From Pseudomonas sp. DTU_2021_1001937_2_SI_NGA_ILE_001 (GTDB lineage Bacteria > Pseudomonadota > Gammaproteobacteria > Pseudomonadales > Pseudomonadaceae), in contig NZ_CP135971.1 of the NCBI RefSeq assembly GCF_032463525.1, positions 248,001 through 312,000 on the forward strand: a stretch of DNA of 64,000 nt, in the 5' to 3' direction. Positions within the stretch are counted from its first letter, which is position 1. Every line of letters begins with the position of its first letter. This document shows, one piece after another, positions 53,359 through 63,435 of this stretch. Under the pieces are notes generated by a model. It saw nothing but the letters and a program-made list of their open reading frames with translations, did not search any database and had not been told where the DNA came from. The position numbers and the translations under genes are program-made.

Positions 53359-54150
53359 TCAGAGCGGTGTCAGGCGCAGAAAGCGGGTGCCGTCCATCGT
53401 ATCGCTCAGCCAGCGCGCCTGCACACCGAACACCGCCTGCAGGCGCTCGGGTGTCAGCACCGTCTCCGGTGCGCCGAGGGCCACCAGCCGGCCCTGATGC
53501 AACACCGCCAGGCGGTCGCACTGCAGGGCCTGGTTGAGGTCATGCAGGGCGATGACGCAGGTGACCGGCAATGCCTTGACCAGCCCGAGGATGTTCAGCT
53601 GGTGCTGGATATCCAGATGATTGGTGGGCTCGTCCAGCAGCAGGATGCGTGCCTGCTGGGCCAGGGCGCGGGCAATGTGCGCGCGCTGGCGCTCGCCGCC
53701 GGACAGCGTCTGCCAGCGGCGCTCGCTCAGATGCAGCAGGTCCACATCGGCCAGGGCCTGCTGCACGATGCGCTGGTCCTCGCTGCTCCAGGGCGCCAGC
53801 GCCGACAGCCAAGGCGTGCGGCCCAATTCCACGGCATCGCGCACGCTGATCGCATCGGCGGTCTCGGCCTGCTGTTCCACCAACGCCAGCCGTTGCGCAA
53901 CGTCGCGGCGGTTCAGGCTGGCCAGGGGCTGGCCGTCGATCCATAGCTCCCCGCTGGCTGGCGCCTGCAGGCCGGCCAGCAGCCGGAGCAGCGTCGACTT
54001 GCCTGAACCGTTGGGGCCGACGATGCCCAGGGTTTCGCCCGGGATCACTCCCAGGCTCACGTCCTGCAGCAGGGCCTGGCCCTTGACGATGCAGGTCAGT
54101 GCGCGACAGGCCAGTGCCGTGGTCCCTTGGGCCTGATTGAAGGCATTCAT
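53359..54150 (-). CDS. btuD: Corrinoid (cobalamin-type) ABC importer ATPase
   Basis: A 263-residue ATPase of the FecE/BtuD/HmuV type: Walker A GPNGSGKST, signature LSGGERQRAHIARALAQ, Walker B ILLLDEPTNHLD and H-loop IALHDLNQA. It powers the permease coded just before it. The ATG at 54150 overlaps the permease stop (ATGA), and the long frame upstream lies within that gene. The operon begins with a cobalamin riboswitch, so vitamin B12 or a precursor is the likely cargo; the symbol is given by analogy. Confidence 0.85.
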   Translation of the reverse strand: MNAFNQAQGTTALACRALTCIVKGQALLQDVSLGVIPGETLGIVGPNGSGKSTLLRLLAGLQAPASGELWIDGQPLASLNRRDVAQRLALVEQQAETADAISVRDAVELGRTPWLSALAPWSSEDQRIVQQALADVDLLHLSERRWQTLSGGERQRAHIARALAQQARILLLDEPTNHLDIQHQLNILGLVKALPVTCVIALHDLNQALQCDRLAVLHQGRLVALGAPETVLTPERLQAVFGVQARWLSDTMDGTRFLRLTPL

Positions 54151-55163
54151 CGTGGACGTTGCCCCCGGATCAGAATCAGCGCGAACACCGGCGCGCCGAT
54201 CAGCGCGGTGATGACGCCCACCGGCACGGTCTGGCCCTTGATGAGGGTGCGCGACAGCACGTCGGCGGCGATCAGGAACAGTGCACCGCACAGGGCGCTG
54301 AGCGGCAGCAGCCTGGCGTGCCGTACGCCCACCAGCAGGCGCACCGCATGCGGGATGACCAGGCCGACGAAGCCGATGGAGCCGACGATCGACACCAGCA
54401 CGGCGGTGACCAGTGCGGTGCAGCCGATCAACGATACCTGCACGCGCCGTACCGCGATGCCCAGCGAGGCCGCCGAGTCGCTGCCGAACAGGAAGGCATC
54501 CAGGGCGCGCCGATGCCACAGGCACACCAGCAACCCGGCCAGCACCACGGGTACGGCCAGGGCCACCGAGTGCCAGCGCACGCCACTGAAATTGCCCAGC
54601 AGCCAGAACATGATGCCGCGCGCCTGCTCGGAACTGGCCGATTTGGTAATCAGGAACGAGGTCAGGGCATTGAACAGCTGCGAGCCGGCAATGCCCGCCA
54701 GAATGATGTGGCTGGCGGCATTCGCACGCTGCGACGAGCGCGCCAGCAGGCTGACCATGGCGAAGGCCGCCACCGCGCCGACGAAGGCTCCGGTCGACAG
54801 GGAAATTGCCCCGGCGCCCAGACCCAGCAGCGCCACCAGTACCGCGCCGGTGGAAGCCCCGGCGGAAATGCCCAGCAGGTAGGGTTCGGCCAGCGGGTTG
54901 CGCAGCAGCGATTGCAGCACCACCCCGGACAGCGCCAGGCCGGCGCCACAGGCGGCGGCGACGATGGCACGGGTCAGCCGGTAGTTCCAGATGATGCCTG
55001 CGTCGATGGGATCGACGGGGTAACCGGCCTGCCAGAGTTTGTTGGCCAGGATCTGCGCGACCATCTGCGGGCTGATGTGGGTTTCACCGATGCTGGCGCC
55101 GACGATGATCGCCACCAGCAGCAGGGCGCTCACCCACAGGCCGTGCACAAGGATGCGTGGCAT
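54147..55163 (-). CDS. btuC: Corrinoid ABC importer permease (FecCD/BtuC family)
   Basis: A 338-residue permease with about ten helices and the FecCD-family motifs NYRLTRAIVAAACGAGLALSG, LRNPLAEPYLLGISAGAS and GSIGFVGLVIPHAVRLLVG. It forms the inner-membrane channel with the BtuD-like ATPase. It starts 2 bp after the binding-protein stop. Siderophore permeases have the same fold; the riboswitch decides for corrinoids. Confidence 0.86.
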   Translation of the reverse strand: MPRILVHGLWVSALLLVAIIVGASIGETHISPQMVAQILANKLWQAGYPVDPIDAGIIWNYRLTRAIVAAACGAGLALSGVVLQSLLRNPLAEPYLLGISAGASTGAVLVALLGLGAGAISLSTGAFVGAVAAFAMVSLLARSSQRANAASHIILAGIAGSQLFNALTSFLITKSASSEQARGIMFWLLGNFSGVRWHSVALAVPVVLAGLLVCLWHRRALDAFLFGSDSAASLGIAVRRVQVSLIGCTALVTAVLVSIVGSIGFVGLVIPHAVRLLVGVRHARLLPLSALCGALFLIAADVLSRTLIKGQTVPVGVITALIGAPVFALILIRGQRPR

Positions 55164-55165
55164 GT

Positions 55166-56179
55166 TCAGCGCGCACCCGTGATGCGGTCGGCGGCGGCTG
55201 CCAGTTCTTCGAGGCCGGTGAACAGGCGCAGGCCGGCCTGCATGGCTTCGGCGTCGATGACCACGATGCGGTCGTGACGCACCGCGTCCATGTTGCGGGT
55301 CACCGGGTCACGCTTGAGGAATTCGAGTTTCTTGCGGTAGTCGTCGGCCGGGAAGCGTCGACGGTCCATGCGCGCGATCACCAGGATGTCGGGGTTGGCC
55401 TTGGCGATGCGTTCCCAGCCGACGGTTGGCCATTCCTCGTCGGATTCGACGATGTTGCGCATGCCCAGGCTGTTCAGCATGAAATCCGGGATACCCTTGC
55501 GACCGGCCACGTAGGGGTCGATGTCGAGGTCGGCGCTGGAGTACCAGAACACCGCCGAAAGGTCGCGCTGGCGATTGTGCTGCGCATGGGCGACTGCCGC
55601 CGCGAGGCGCTGTCGAAGTTGCGCGACCAATGCCTGACCGCGCTCCTGGACATCGAAAATCTGCGCCAGCTGTTCGACGCTCTGGTACAGCGTATCGATG
55701 CCGAAGGCTTCCAGCCGGGTGCCGTCGGCGCCGACCAGGTTGTCCTTGCCTTCGCAGTCGGAGGGCATCAGGTAGGTGGGGATGTGCAGTTCGTGAAATT
55801 GCTCGCGGGTGCCGACCACGCCTTGCTTGCCGACCATCCACTCCAGTTGCACCAGTACCAGGCCCGGCCGCTTGCCGAGTACCGCCTCGAAGCTCGGCGC
55901 GTTGTCTGCCAAGCGCTCGACCTTGTCGTTCTCGGCCTGGTAACGCGGGTCCACATCGTTGAACCACAGCGAGGTGCCGGCCAGGCGTTCGCCCAGTCCC
56001 AGCGCATAGAGCATCTCGGTGCCGGCCTGGCCGATGGTCACCACCTGGCCCGGGGCCTGGGTGAAGGTCAGCGGCATGCCGCAGTTTTCCAGGGTCAGGG
56101 GGTAGCGGGTAGGCTCGGCCAGGGCCGTGGCGCTGAACCCCAGGGCGGCGGCGAGCAGCAACAGGCGGGGTGTGGGCAT
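55166..56179 (-). CDS. btuF: Periplasmic corrinoid-binding protein of the ABC importer
   Basis: A 337-residue class III binding protein with signal peptide (RLLLLAAALGFSATALAE) and the two-lobed layout: TIGQAGTEMLYALGLGERLAGT in lobe one, FWYSSADLDIDPYVAG and WPTVGWERIAKANPDILVIA in lobe two. It is longer than E. coli BtuF (about 266). First gene of the btuFCD-like operon, 154 bp after the end of the riboswitch. The ATG at 56179 is used; the frame upstream would cover the riboswitch expression platform. No btuB is adjacent. Confidence 0.85.
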   Translation of the reverse strand: MPTPRLLLLAAALGFSATALAEPTRYPLTLENCGMPLTFTQAPGQVVTIGQAGTEMLYALGLGERLAGTSLWFNDVDPRYQAENDKVERLADNAPSFEAVLGKRPGLVLVQLEWMVGKQGVVGTREQFHELHIPTYLMPSDCEGKDNLVGADGTRLEAFGIDTLYQSVEQLAQIFDVQERGQALVAQLRQRLAAAVAHAQHNRQRDLSAVFWYSSADLDIDPYVAGRKGIPDFMLNSLGMRNIVESDEEWPTVGWERIAKANPDILVIARMDRRRFPADDYRKKLEFLKRDPVTRNMDAVRHDRIVVIDAEAMQAGLRLFTGLEELAAAADRITGAR

Positions 56180-56332
56180 GCGGCGCGGTCTCCTTGCGTG
56201 GTGGTAGCGGGCGGCGCACCGAAGGAAACACACCCCGGTCGCATGCCCTCGGGCAAGGTGCGACCCGACCTGCCGAAACGCAGGTGCGGATGTCCTTCCC
56301 GGACACCCCGCCGGTCAGTGATCGAATGTGTC

Positions 56333-56495
56333 GGCAGGTCTCCTGACTGGCATGTCATGGCCTGCTTCCGGCCTTCCCGGGGTGGCCCAGTGGCGGTGTG
56401 GAGCGGCTCGATGCCTACAGTTGCGGGGGCAGTTTCGGTTTGGCCTGTACGCCGGCCTGCGAATTCCCTGTTAGTTCCTCTCGGAAACCGACGGC
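56333..56495 (-). ncRNA. Cobalamin riboswitch controlling the btuFCD-like operon
   Basis: On the minus strand the region opens with CGGTTTCCGAGAGGAACT, has the conserved internal block CCCCCGCAACTGTAGGC, then GCCACTGG, the GGAAGGCC...GGCC hairpin and GACATGCCAGTCAGGAGACC followed by TGCC; the last is the B12 box (56333-56348). The order and spacing match the adenosylcobalamin aptamer. It ends 154 bp before the binding-protein gene. High intracellular cobalamin should switch the operon off. A GTCC...GGAC hairpin at about 56289-56305 may be part of the expression platform. Confidence 0.93.
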
Positions 56496-56760
56496 GGCGA
56501 TGGTAAACGATCTGTCCGGCCGAGGCGAATACACGTACAGCGGTCCCGGATTTCAGACAGGTGGTCCGAAAATATCCGGGGGGGCGGATAAAAGCCTGGT
56601 GTTGTGTGTCAAAACTCCCCGCTTACCGGCTATGCTCGCGCCGCTTGGCTGTCCGCCTCGGCCCCATCCTGTCGCGGGAGACCGATCCGGCATTGGCCGT
56701 GCCTGCCCTCGACCCCTTGGCGCTTTTCGACCAAGCCTTCGCTCATGGAGCCCTTTGCCG
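56496..56760. other. Intergenic region between riboswitch and hybrid kinase
   Basis: It carries the promoter of the riboswitch transcript on one strand and of the kinase gene on the other. The frame of the kinase is open through it, but codon use and the lack of conserved residues suggest it is not translated. No other feature was seen. Confidence 0.45.
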
Positions 56761-58821
56761 TTGACCGCTGAAACTGCTCCCGTCTTGCTGCTCTGCACGC
56801 CAGACCCCGCGCAGGCCGAAGAACTCCGCGCGCTGCTTCTGCCGTTCTACCGCGTCGAGCTGTACGACGACCTGCAGGCCGTGGCACGCCGCGTCGGTAT
56901 CGACACCGGCCTGCTGCTGCTGACTCAACAGGCGCTGCGCGACGATCCTTGTACCCTGGCCGCCGCGCTGCGCGCGCAGCCGGAATGGTCGCAGGTGCCC
57001 ATCATGCTGCTGACCCCTGGCAAGCTGGGCGCTGCCGACCAGGCGTACCATGCGTTGCCGGAGGAGGCCGGCCATGTCGTGGTCCTGGAACGCCCGTTCA
57101 GCCTCAACACCCTGCTCAGCATGGTCGCCGCCTGCTGGCACGCCCGCGCCCGCCAGTACGATATGCGCGACCGCCTGGCCGAACTGGCCGAAGAGCGCGG
57201 TCGCCTGCAAGCACTGCTGGAAAACATTCCGGTCGGCGTGTGCTTCATGGACGAACACGGCCAGAGCCTGATCCGCAACCCACTGTACCGGCGCTACGTG
57301 CCGGATGACCTGATTCCCTCGCGCTCGCCGGAAAACGCGCTGCGCTGGGTGGCGCTGGATGACCACGGCAGTCCCTTGCCGCGCGACATGTTCCCCGGCG
57401 CCCAGGCGCTGCGCGGTGTGCCGGTCAATGGCATCGAGTTTCGTCACACCCTCGAAGACGGTATGCCGTCCTGGATGCGTGTCAGTGCCGTGCCGCTGTA
57501 CGGCGAGCAGGGCAAGATCATCGGCGCCGCCTCGGTGATCGTCGACATCAACAAGGAAAAGCAGGCGGAACTGTCGCTGCGCCGCTTCGCCGACGAGCTG
57601 GAAACCCAGGTGCAGGCGCGTACCCAGGCATTGGACAGTGCCCTGCAGCAACTCAAGGCCGAGAGTGCCGAGCGCGCACGGGCCGAAGAACAACTGCGCC
57701 AGTCGCTGAAAATGGAGGCGGTGGGGCAACTGACCGGCGGCATCGCGCACGATTTCAACAACATGCTCACCGGCGTGATCAGTGCCCTGGAGCTGATCCG
57801 CCTGCGTCTGGGCAAAGGCCGGCTCGACGGCGTCGAACGCTTCATGGATGCCGCGTACAGCTCGGCGCAGAGTGCCGCCTCGCTGACCCAGCGTCTGCTG
57901 GCGTTCTCTCGGCGCCAGTCACTGGACTCCCGACCGGTGCAGGTCAATACCCTGATCCTGGCGTTCCAGCAGCTGCTCGAAGGTCTGCTCACCGAGCAGG
58001 TGCGTGTAGAGCTGCAGTTGTGCAGCGAGGATCCGTGGATCTGGGCCGACGCCAATCAGCTGGAAAATGCCGTACTCAACCTGGTGATCAATGCCCGCGA
58101 CGCCATGCCCGACGGCGGCGTGCTGACCATCGCCACCGGCCTGCAGCCTGGCAAGGGTGGGCAGGAAATGGTCGATATCAGCGTGCGCGATAGCGGGGCC
58201 GGCATTCCTCGTCGCCTGCTGGACAAGGTGCTGGAGCCGTTCTTCACCACCAAACCCATCGGCCAGGGCACCGGCCTGGGCCTGTCGATGGTGTATGGCT
58301 TCGCCACCCAGAGTGGCGGGCATCTGGGCATCGCCAGCGAGGAGGGCGAGGGCACGACGGTGACCATCAGCCTGCCGCAGTGCGTGACCAGGACCGAGGA
58401 CGCCGAAGTCATGGCTTCGGCCGCCATACCGGGCAATGGACAGACCATCCTGCTGGTGGAAGACGACGACTCGGTGCGGCTGATCAATCAGGAAGTGCTG
58501 CAAGAGCTTGGCTACCAGGTGGTGGTCGCACGTCAGGCCGAAGAGGCGCTGCGCCTGCTCGACGACCTTCCGAGCCTCGACCTGCTGGTCAGCGATGTGG
58601 GCCTGCCCGGCATGAATGGTCGGCAACTGGCCGAGGTGCTGCAGCAGCTGTACCCGAGGCTGCCGGTATTGTTCCTCACCGGGTATGCCGAGGGCGCGAT
58701 CAAGCGCGAGGACTTCCTCGGCCCTGACATGCACTTGCTGACCAAGCCGTTCAGCCTCGACGTGCTGGCCCATCAGGTGGCACAGATGCTCGAAAGACGC
58801 GCGTCGCACGCGAGGCGTTGA
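56761..58821 (+). CDS. Hybrid sensor histidine kinase with N-terminal pseudo-receiver
   Basis: About 686 residues from TTG 56761, which has GGAG 10 bases upstream and puts VLLLCTPDP at the N-terminus. Domains: receiver-like domain (1-120) that lacks the phospho-Asp (LLLLTQQ) and has RPF instead of KPF, PAS (about 150-265), coiled coil (265-315), HisKA with His330 in GGIAHDFNNML, HATPase (NLVINARDAMPDGG, GTGLGLSMVYG) and a C-terminal receiver with Asp612 (LLVSDVGLPGMNG) and Lys in LTKPF. There are no transmembrane helices, so the signal is cytoplasmic. Target unknown; no partner output regulator is adjacent. Confidence 0.88.
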   Translation: MTAETAPVLLLCTPDPAQAEELRALLLPFYRVELYDDLQAVARRVGIDTGLLLLTQQALRDDPCTLAAALRAQPEWSQVPIMLLTPGKLGAADQAYHALPEEAGHVVVLERPFSLNTLLSMVAACWHARARQYDMRDRLAELAEERGRLQALLENIPVGVCFMDEHGQSLIRNPLYRRYVPDDLIPSRSPENALRWVALDDHGSPLPRDMFPGAQALRGVPVNGIEFRHTLEDGMPSWMRVSAVPLYGEQGKIIGAASVIVDINKEKQAELSLRRFADELETQVQARTQALDSALQQLKAESAERARAEEQLRQSLKMEAVGQLTGGIAHDFNNMLTGVISALELIRLRLGKGRLDGVERFMDAAYSSAQSAASLTQRLLAFSRRQSLDSRPVQVNTLILAFQQLLEGLLTEQVRVELQLCSEDPWIWADANQLENAVLNLVINARDAMPDGGVLTIATGLQPGKGGQEMVDISVRDSGAGIPRRLLDKVLEPFFTTKPIGQGTGLGLSMVYGFATQSGGHLGIASEEGEGTTVTISLPQCVTRTEDAEVMASAAIPGNGQTILLVEDDDSVRLINQEVLQELGYQVVVARQAEEALRLLDDLPSLDLLVSDVGLPGMNGRQLAEVLQQLYPRLPVLFLTGYAEGAIKREDFLGPDMHLLTKPFSLDVLAHQVAQMLERRASHARR

Positions 58822-58880
58822 ACTCTGCCTGAAGCGGGTGAATCACAAGGGCAGGGATCGACACACAGGGAGGGGCGGCG

Positions 58881-60353
58881 ATGCACTCGCCTTCGTTGCA
58901 AAAACGCCTGGAGCCCCAGGGCTCCAATGCCGTGCATGTCTATGAAACCGACCTGCCGGCGCGTCTCGACCGGCTGCCCTGGAGCCGCTTCCACACATTG
59001 CTGGTCTTTGCCTTGGGTATCACCTGGCTGCTCGACGGGCTGGAAGTGACCCTGGCCGGCTCGGTGGCCGGTGCGCTGAAAGACAGCCCCGTGCTGCGCC
59101 TGAGCAACGCCGACATCGGCCTGGCCGGTGCGACCTACATTGCCGGGGCGGTGCTCGGGGCGTTGTTGTTCGGTTGGCTGACCGACCGCCTGGGGCGGCG
59201 CAAGCTGTTCTTCATCACCTTGTTCCTGTACATCGGCGCCACCGCTGCCACGGCGTTTTCCTGGAACCTGGCGAGCTTTCTGCTGTTCCGCTTCCTGACC
59301 GGGGCAGGCATCGGCGGCGAGTACACGGCGATCAACTCGACCATCCAGGAGTTCACTCCGGCGCGCTTTCGCGGCTGGGTGGACCTGACCATCAATGGCA
59401 CTTTCTGGATCGGCGCGGCACTGGGCGCGCTGGGCGCCATCGTGTTGCTGGACCCGAACTTCGTCGGCAGCGAAACCGGCTGGCGCCTGTGCTTTGGCAT
59501 CGGTGCGCTGCTTGGCTTGCTGATCCTGTTCATGCGCCTGTGGATCCCGGAGAGCCCACGCTGGCTGATGATCCACGATCGCCCCGAGCAAGCCCGGCGC
59601 ATCGTCGAGGCTATCGAGGCCGGGTATCGCGCACGGGGCATCGACCTGCCGCCTGTGCAAAGCCCACCACTGCGCCTGCGCGCCCGTCACCATACACCGC
59701 TGCGGGAAGTGTTCAGCACGCTGTTCGTCGCGCACCGCGTGCGCGCCCTGGTGGGCATGAGCCTGCTCACCGCACAGGCGTTTTTCTACAACGCGATCTT
59801 CTTCACCTACGCCCTGGTGCTCACCGACTTCTACGCCGTGCCCTCGGCGCAGGTCGGCTGGTACGTGCTGCCCTTCGCCCTCGGTAACTTCTGCGGCCCC
59901 CTGCTGCTCGGCCGTTTGTTCGACGTGGTGGGGCGGCGGGTGATGATCAGCGCGACCTACTTCCTCTCCGGCGTGCTGCTGGCAATCAGTGGCTATCTGT
60001 TCGCACAGGGCCTGCTGACGGTCGTCGAACAAACCATTGCCTGGATGGTGATTTTCTTCTTCGCCTCGGCGGCGGCCAGCTCGGCGTACCTCACCGTGGC
60101 TGAAACTTTTCCCCTGGAAATCCGTGCCCTTGCCATCGCCGTGTTCTACGCCTTCGGTACCGGCCTGGGTGGCATCCTTGGCCCGACCCTGTTCGGCGCG
60201 CTGATCGACAGCGGCGAACGCAGCCAACTGCTGCTCGGCTACCTGCTCGGCGCAGCACTGATGATTCTCGCCGCCGGCGTGCAGGCTCGCTGGGGCGTGG
60301 CAGCAGAGCGCCGCGCATTGGAGGATGTGGCCAGGCCGTTGTCGCAGGCTTAG
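58881..60353 (+). CDS. MFS transporter of the sugar-porter / SP-like type
   Basis: A 490-residue 12-helix carrier with GWLTDRLGRRKLFFIT between helices 2 and 3, FRFLTGAGIGGEYTAINS, WIPESPRWLM after helix 6 (the PESPRW motif of sugar porters and of SVOP/NiaP-type carriers) and GRLFDVVGRRVM in the second half. The substrate is unknown; niacin- or aromatic-acid-type carriers have the same motifs. AGGGAGGGG precedes the ATG. It follows the kinase gene by 59 bp on the same strand. Confidence 0.88.
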   Translation: MHSPSLQKRLEPQGSNAVHVYETDLPARLDRLPWSRFHTLLVFALGITWLLDGLEVTLAGSVAGALKDSPVLRLSNADIGLAGATYIAGAVLGALLFGWLTDRLGRRKLFFITLFLYIGATAATAFSWNLASFLLFRFLTGAGIGGEYTAINSTIQEFTPARFRGWVDLTINGTFWIGAALGALGAIVLLDPNFVGSETGWRLCFGIGALLGLLILFMRLWIPESPRWLMIHDRPEQARRIVEAIEAGYRARGIDLPPVQSPPLRLRARHHTPLREVFSTLFVAHRVRALVGMSLLTAQAFFYNAIFFTYALVLTDFYAVPSAQVGWYVLPFALGNFCGPLLLGRLFDVVGRRVMISATYFLSGVLLAISGYLFAQGLLTVVEQTIAWMVIFFFASAAASSAYLTVAETFPLEIRALAIAVFYAFGTGLGGILGPTLFGALIDSGERSQLLLGYLLGAALMILAAGVQARWGVAAERRALEDVARPLSQA

Positions 60354-60383
60354 GCACCCTCTGTTCGCTTAAGCGGCTGTGGC

Positions 60384-60596
60384 CCGGTGGGAGCGGCTTC
60401 AGCCGCGAAAGCGCCAGGAAATTCACTGCATCTGTCGTGAACAGGCGGTCGCTTCGCCGCTGAAGCCGCTCCTACCCGGCCTAACTGACCAGTATTGGCG
60501 GCATGTGGCCCGGTGGGAGCGGCTTTAGCCGCGAAAGCGCTAGAAAATTCACTGCATCTGTCGGGAACAGGCGGTTGCTTCGCGGCTTGATCTCCT
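60384..60596. repeat. Two tandem composite REP pairs, forward orientation
   Basis: Copy 1 (60384-60479) is complete: GGGAGCGGCTTCAGCCGCG, core GCCAGGAAATTCACTGCATC and GTGAACAGGCGGTCGC, right arm TTCGCCGCTGAAGCCGCTCC. Copy 2 (60508-60596) has the same left arm and core, but its right arm stops after TTCGCGGCTT. CTAACTGACCAGTATTGG joins them. The tandem copies differ at only a few positions in the core. Confidence 0.82.
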
Positions 60597-61075
60597 CTCC
60601 GTTCCAACCGAACGTACTGGCTTTGGTGGTGATGCCGTTTGGTCAGCGCCTTCAGCGGCCAGGGTAGTCGGCCACCACTTGGCGTTCCCCCGCTGCGGTC
60701 ACGCCGATGACCTGGTAGGCATCCTGGCGGTTGCCATATTCCATGCCCGGCGAGCCCATCGGCATGCCCGGTACGGCGATGCCCAGCAGCTCGGGGCGCT
60801 TGTCGAGGTCGATGATCTGCTGCGCCGGCACGTGGCCTTCGACGAACTTGCCGCCAATCACGCCGGTATGGCACGAACCCAGGCTCTGCGGAACGCCCAG
60901 GCGCTGCTTGACGGCGGCCATGTCGGTTTCGACATGCTCGTTGACGGTGAAACCGTTGTCCTGCAGGTGCTTGATCCACTGCTTGCAGCAGCCGCAATTG
61001 GCATCGCGGTGCACGTCGAGGGTCGGCGCGGCCTGGGCGAGGGTGGCGCTGCTGGCGACGACGGCCAGGATGAGG

Positions 61076-62535
<1,460 letters not shown>

Positions 62536-62539
<4 letters not shown>

Positions 62540-63210
62540 TCCCGGTACTCCAGCACATAGCCTACGCCACGCAGGGTGTGGATCAGCTTGCTTTCGAAAG
62601 GGTCGTCGATCTTGGCGCGCAGGCGGCGGATCGAAACTTCGACGACGTTGGTGTCGCAGTCGAAGTTCATGTCCCAGACCTGCGAGATGATGCGCGTGCG
62701 GCTCAACACCTCGCCACTGTGGCGCATCAGCAGGTGCAGCAGGGCGAACTCCTTGGTGGTCAGGTCGATGCGCCGATGGCCGCGAAAGGCTCGATGGCGA
62801 CCGTGGTCCAGCTCCAGGTCGGCGACCCGCAGCACGCTCGGCAGCCCCGGCTGATCGCTGCGGCGCAGCAGGCTGCGCACCCGGGCCAGCAGTTCGGGGA
62901 ATTCGAAGGGTTTGACCAGGTAGTCGTCGGCCCCCATGTCCAGACCCTTGACCCGGTCTTCGAGACGCCCGCGTGCGGTGACCATCATCACCCGCGTATG
63001 GCTTCTGGCACGCAGTGCCGCCAGCACTTCCCAGCCTTCGAGCTGCGGCAGGTTGACGTCGAGGATGATCAGCTCGTAGTCCTGAGTACGCGCCAGGTGC
63101 AGGCCGTCGATACCGGTACTGGCGATGTCAACCACGTAGCCGTTCTCCGACAGGCCCTGATGCATGTATTCGGCCGTCTTGGGTTCATCGTCGACAACTA
63201 GGATCCGCAT
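62536..63210 (-). CDS. czcR: Heavy-metal response regulator (CzcR/CopR type)
   Basis: A 224-residue OmpR-family regulator: acidic pair DDE (7-9), phospho-acceptor Asp51 in IILDVNLPQ, Lys in [16 protein letters not shown], and the winged helix with [17 protein letters not shown] and [15 protein letters not shown]. It is of the CzcR/CopR/CusR type. The kinase gene overlaps its stop by 4 bp (ATGA). It is divergent from the czcC-like gene, whose promoter carries two palindromes. Confidence 0.9.
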
Positions 63211-63253
63211 GGATGTTTCCTGTGCTGGGTGGCAGGGCGGCGATTCTGCAGGT

Positions 63254-63266
63254 TGTAGCTGCTACA
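63254..63266. promoter_or_regulatory. Perfect palindrome TGTAGC-T-GCTACA
   Basis: TGTAGCTGCTACA is a perfect 13-bp inverted repeat, 44 bp upstream of the czcR-like ATG and in the shared promoter region. It may be an operator or a leader hairpin; no known regulator is assigned. Confidence 0.4.
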
Positions 63267-63317
63267 GGGTCAAGCCGCTGGAAACTCTAATACAGGGGCG
63301 CTGGGCGTTGGGCTGCC

Positions 63318-63331
63318 TTACAGAATTGTAA
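63318..63331. promoter_or_regulatory. CopR/CzcR-type box (TTACA-N4-TGTAA)
   Basis: TTACAGAATTGTAA has perfect 5-bp inverted halves and matches the cop-box form CTTACAGAAATGTAAT known from Pseudomonas copper and heavy-metal promoters. It sits midway in the divergent czcR-czcC gap, 108 bp from the czcR ATG and 105 bp from the czcC GTG, the right place for control of both genes by the adjacent regulator. Confidence 0.65.
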
Positions 63332-63435
63332 TTTCCGGGCAATCCTGGCGATAACGGCGCCTTTCTACAGTCCCCGGCACTGAATGGGCGGGCCGTCCGG
63401 GCTCGTCTGCGCGTTGTACCTGGGGAGGTCTGAAC

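Noticed and set aside
56398..56760. Upstream extension of the hybrid kinase from an ATG at 56398
   Set aside because: It lies antisense to the cobalamin riboswitch and has no conserved sequence; the TTG at 56761 has a ribosome site and fits the domain start.
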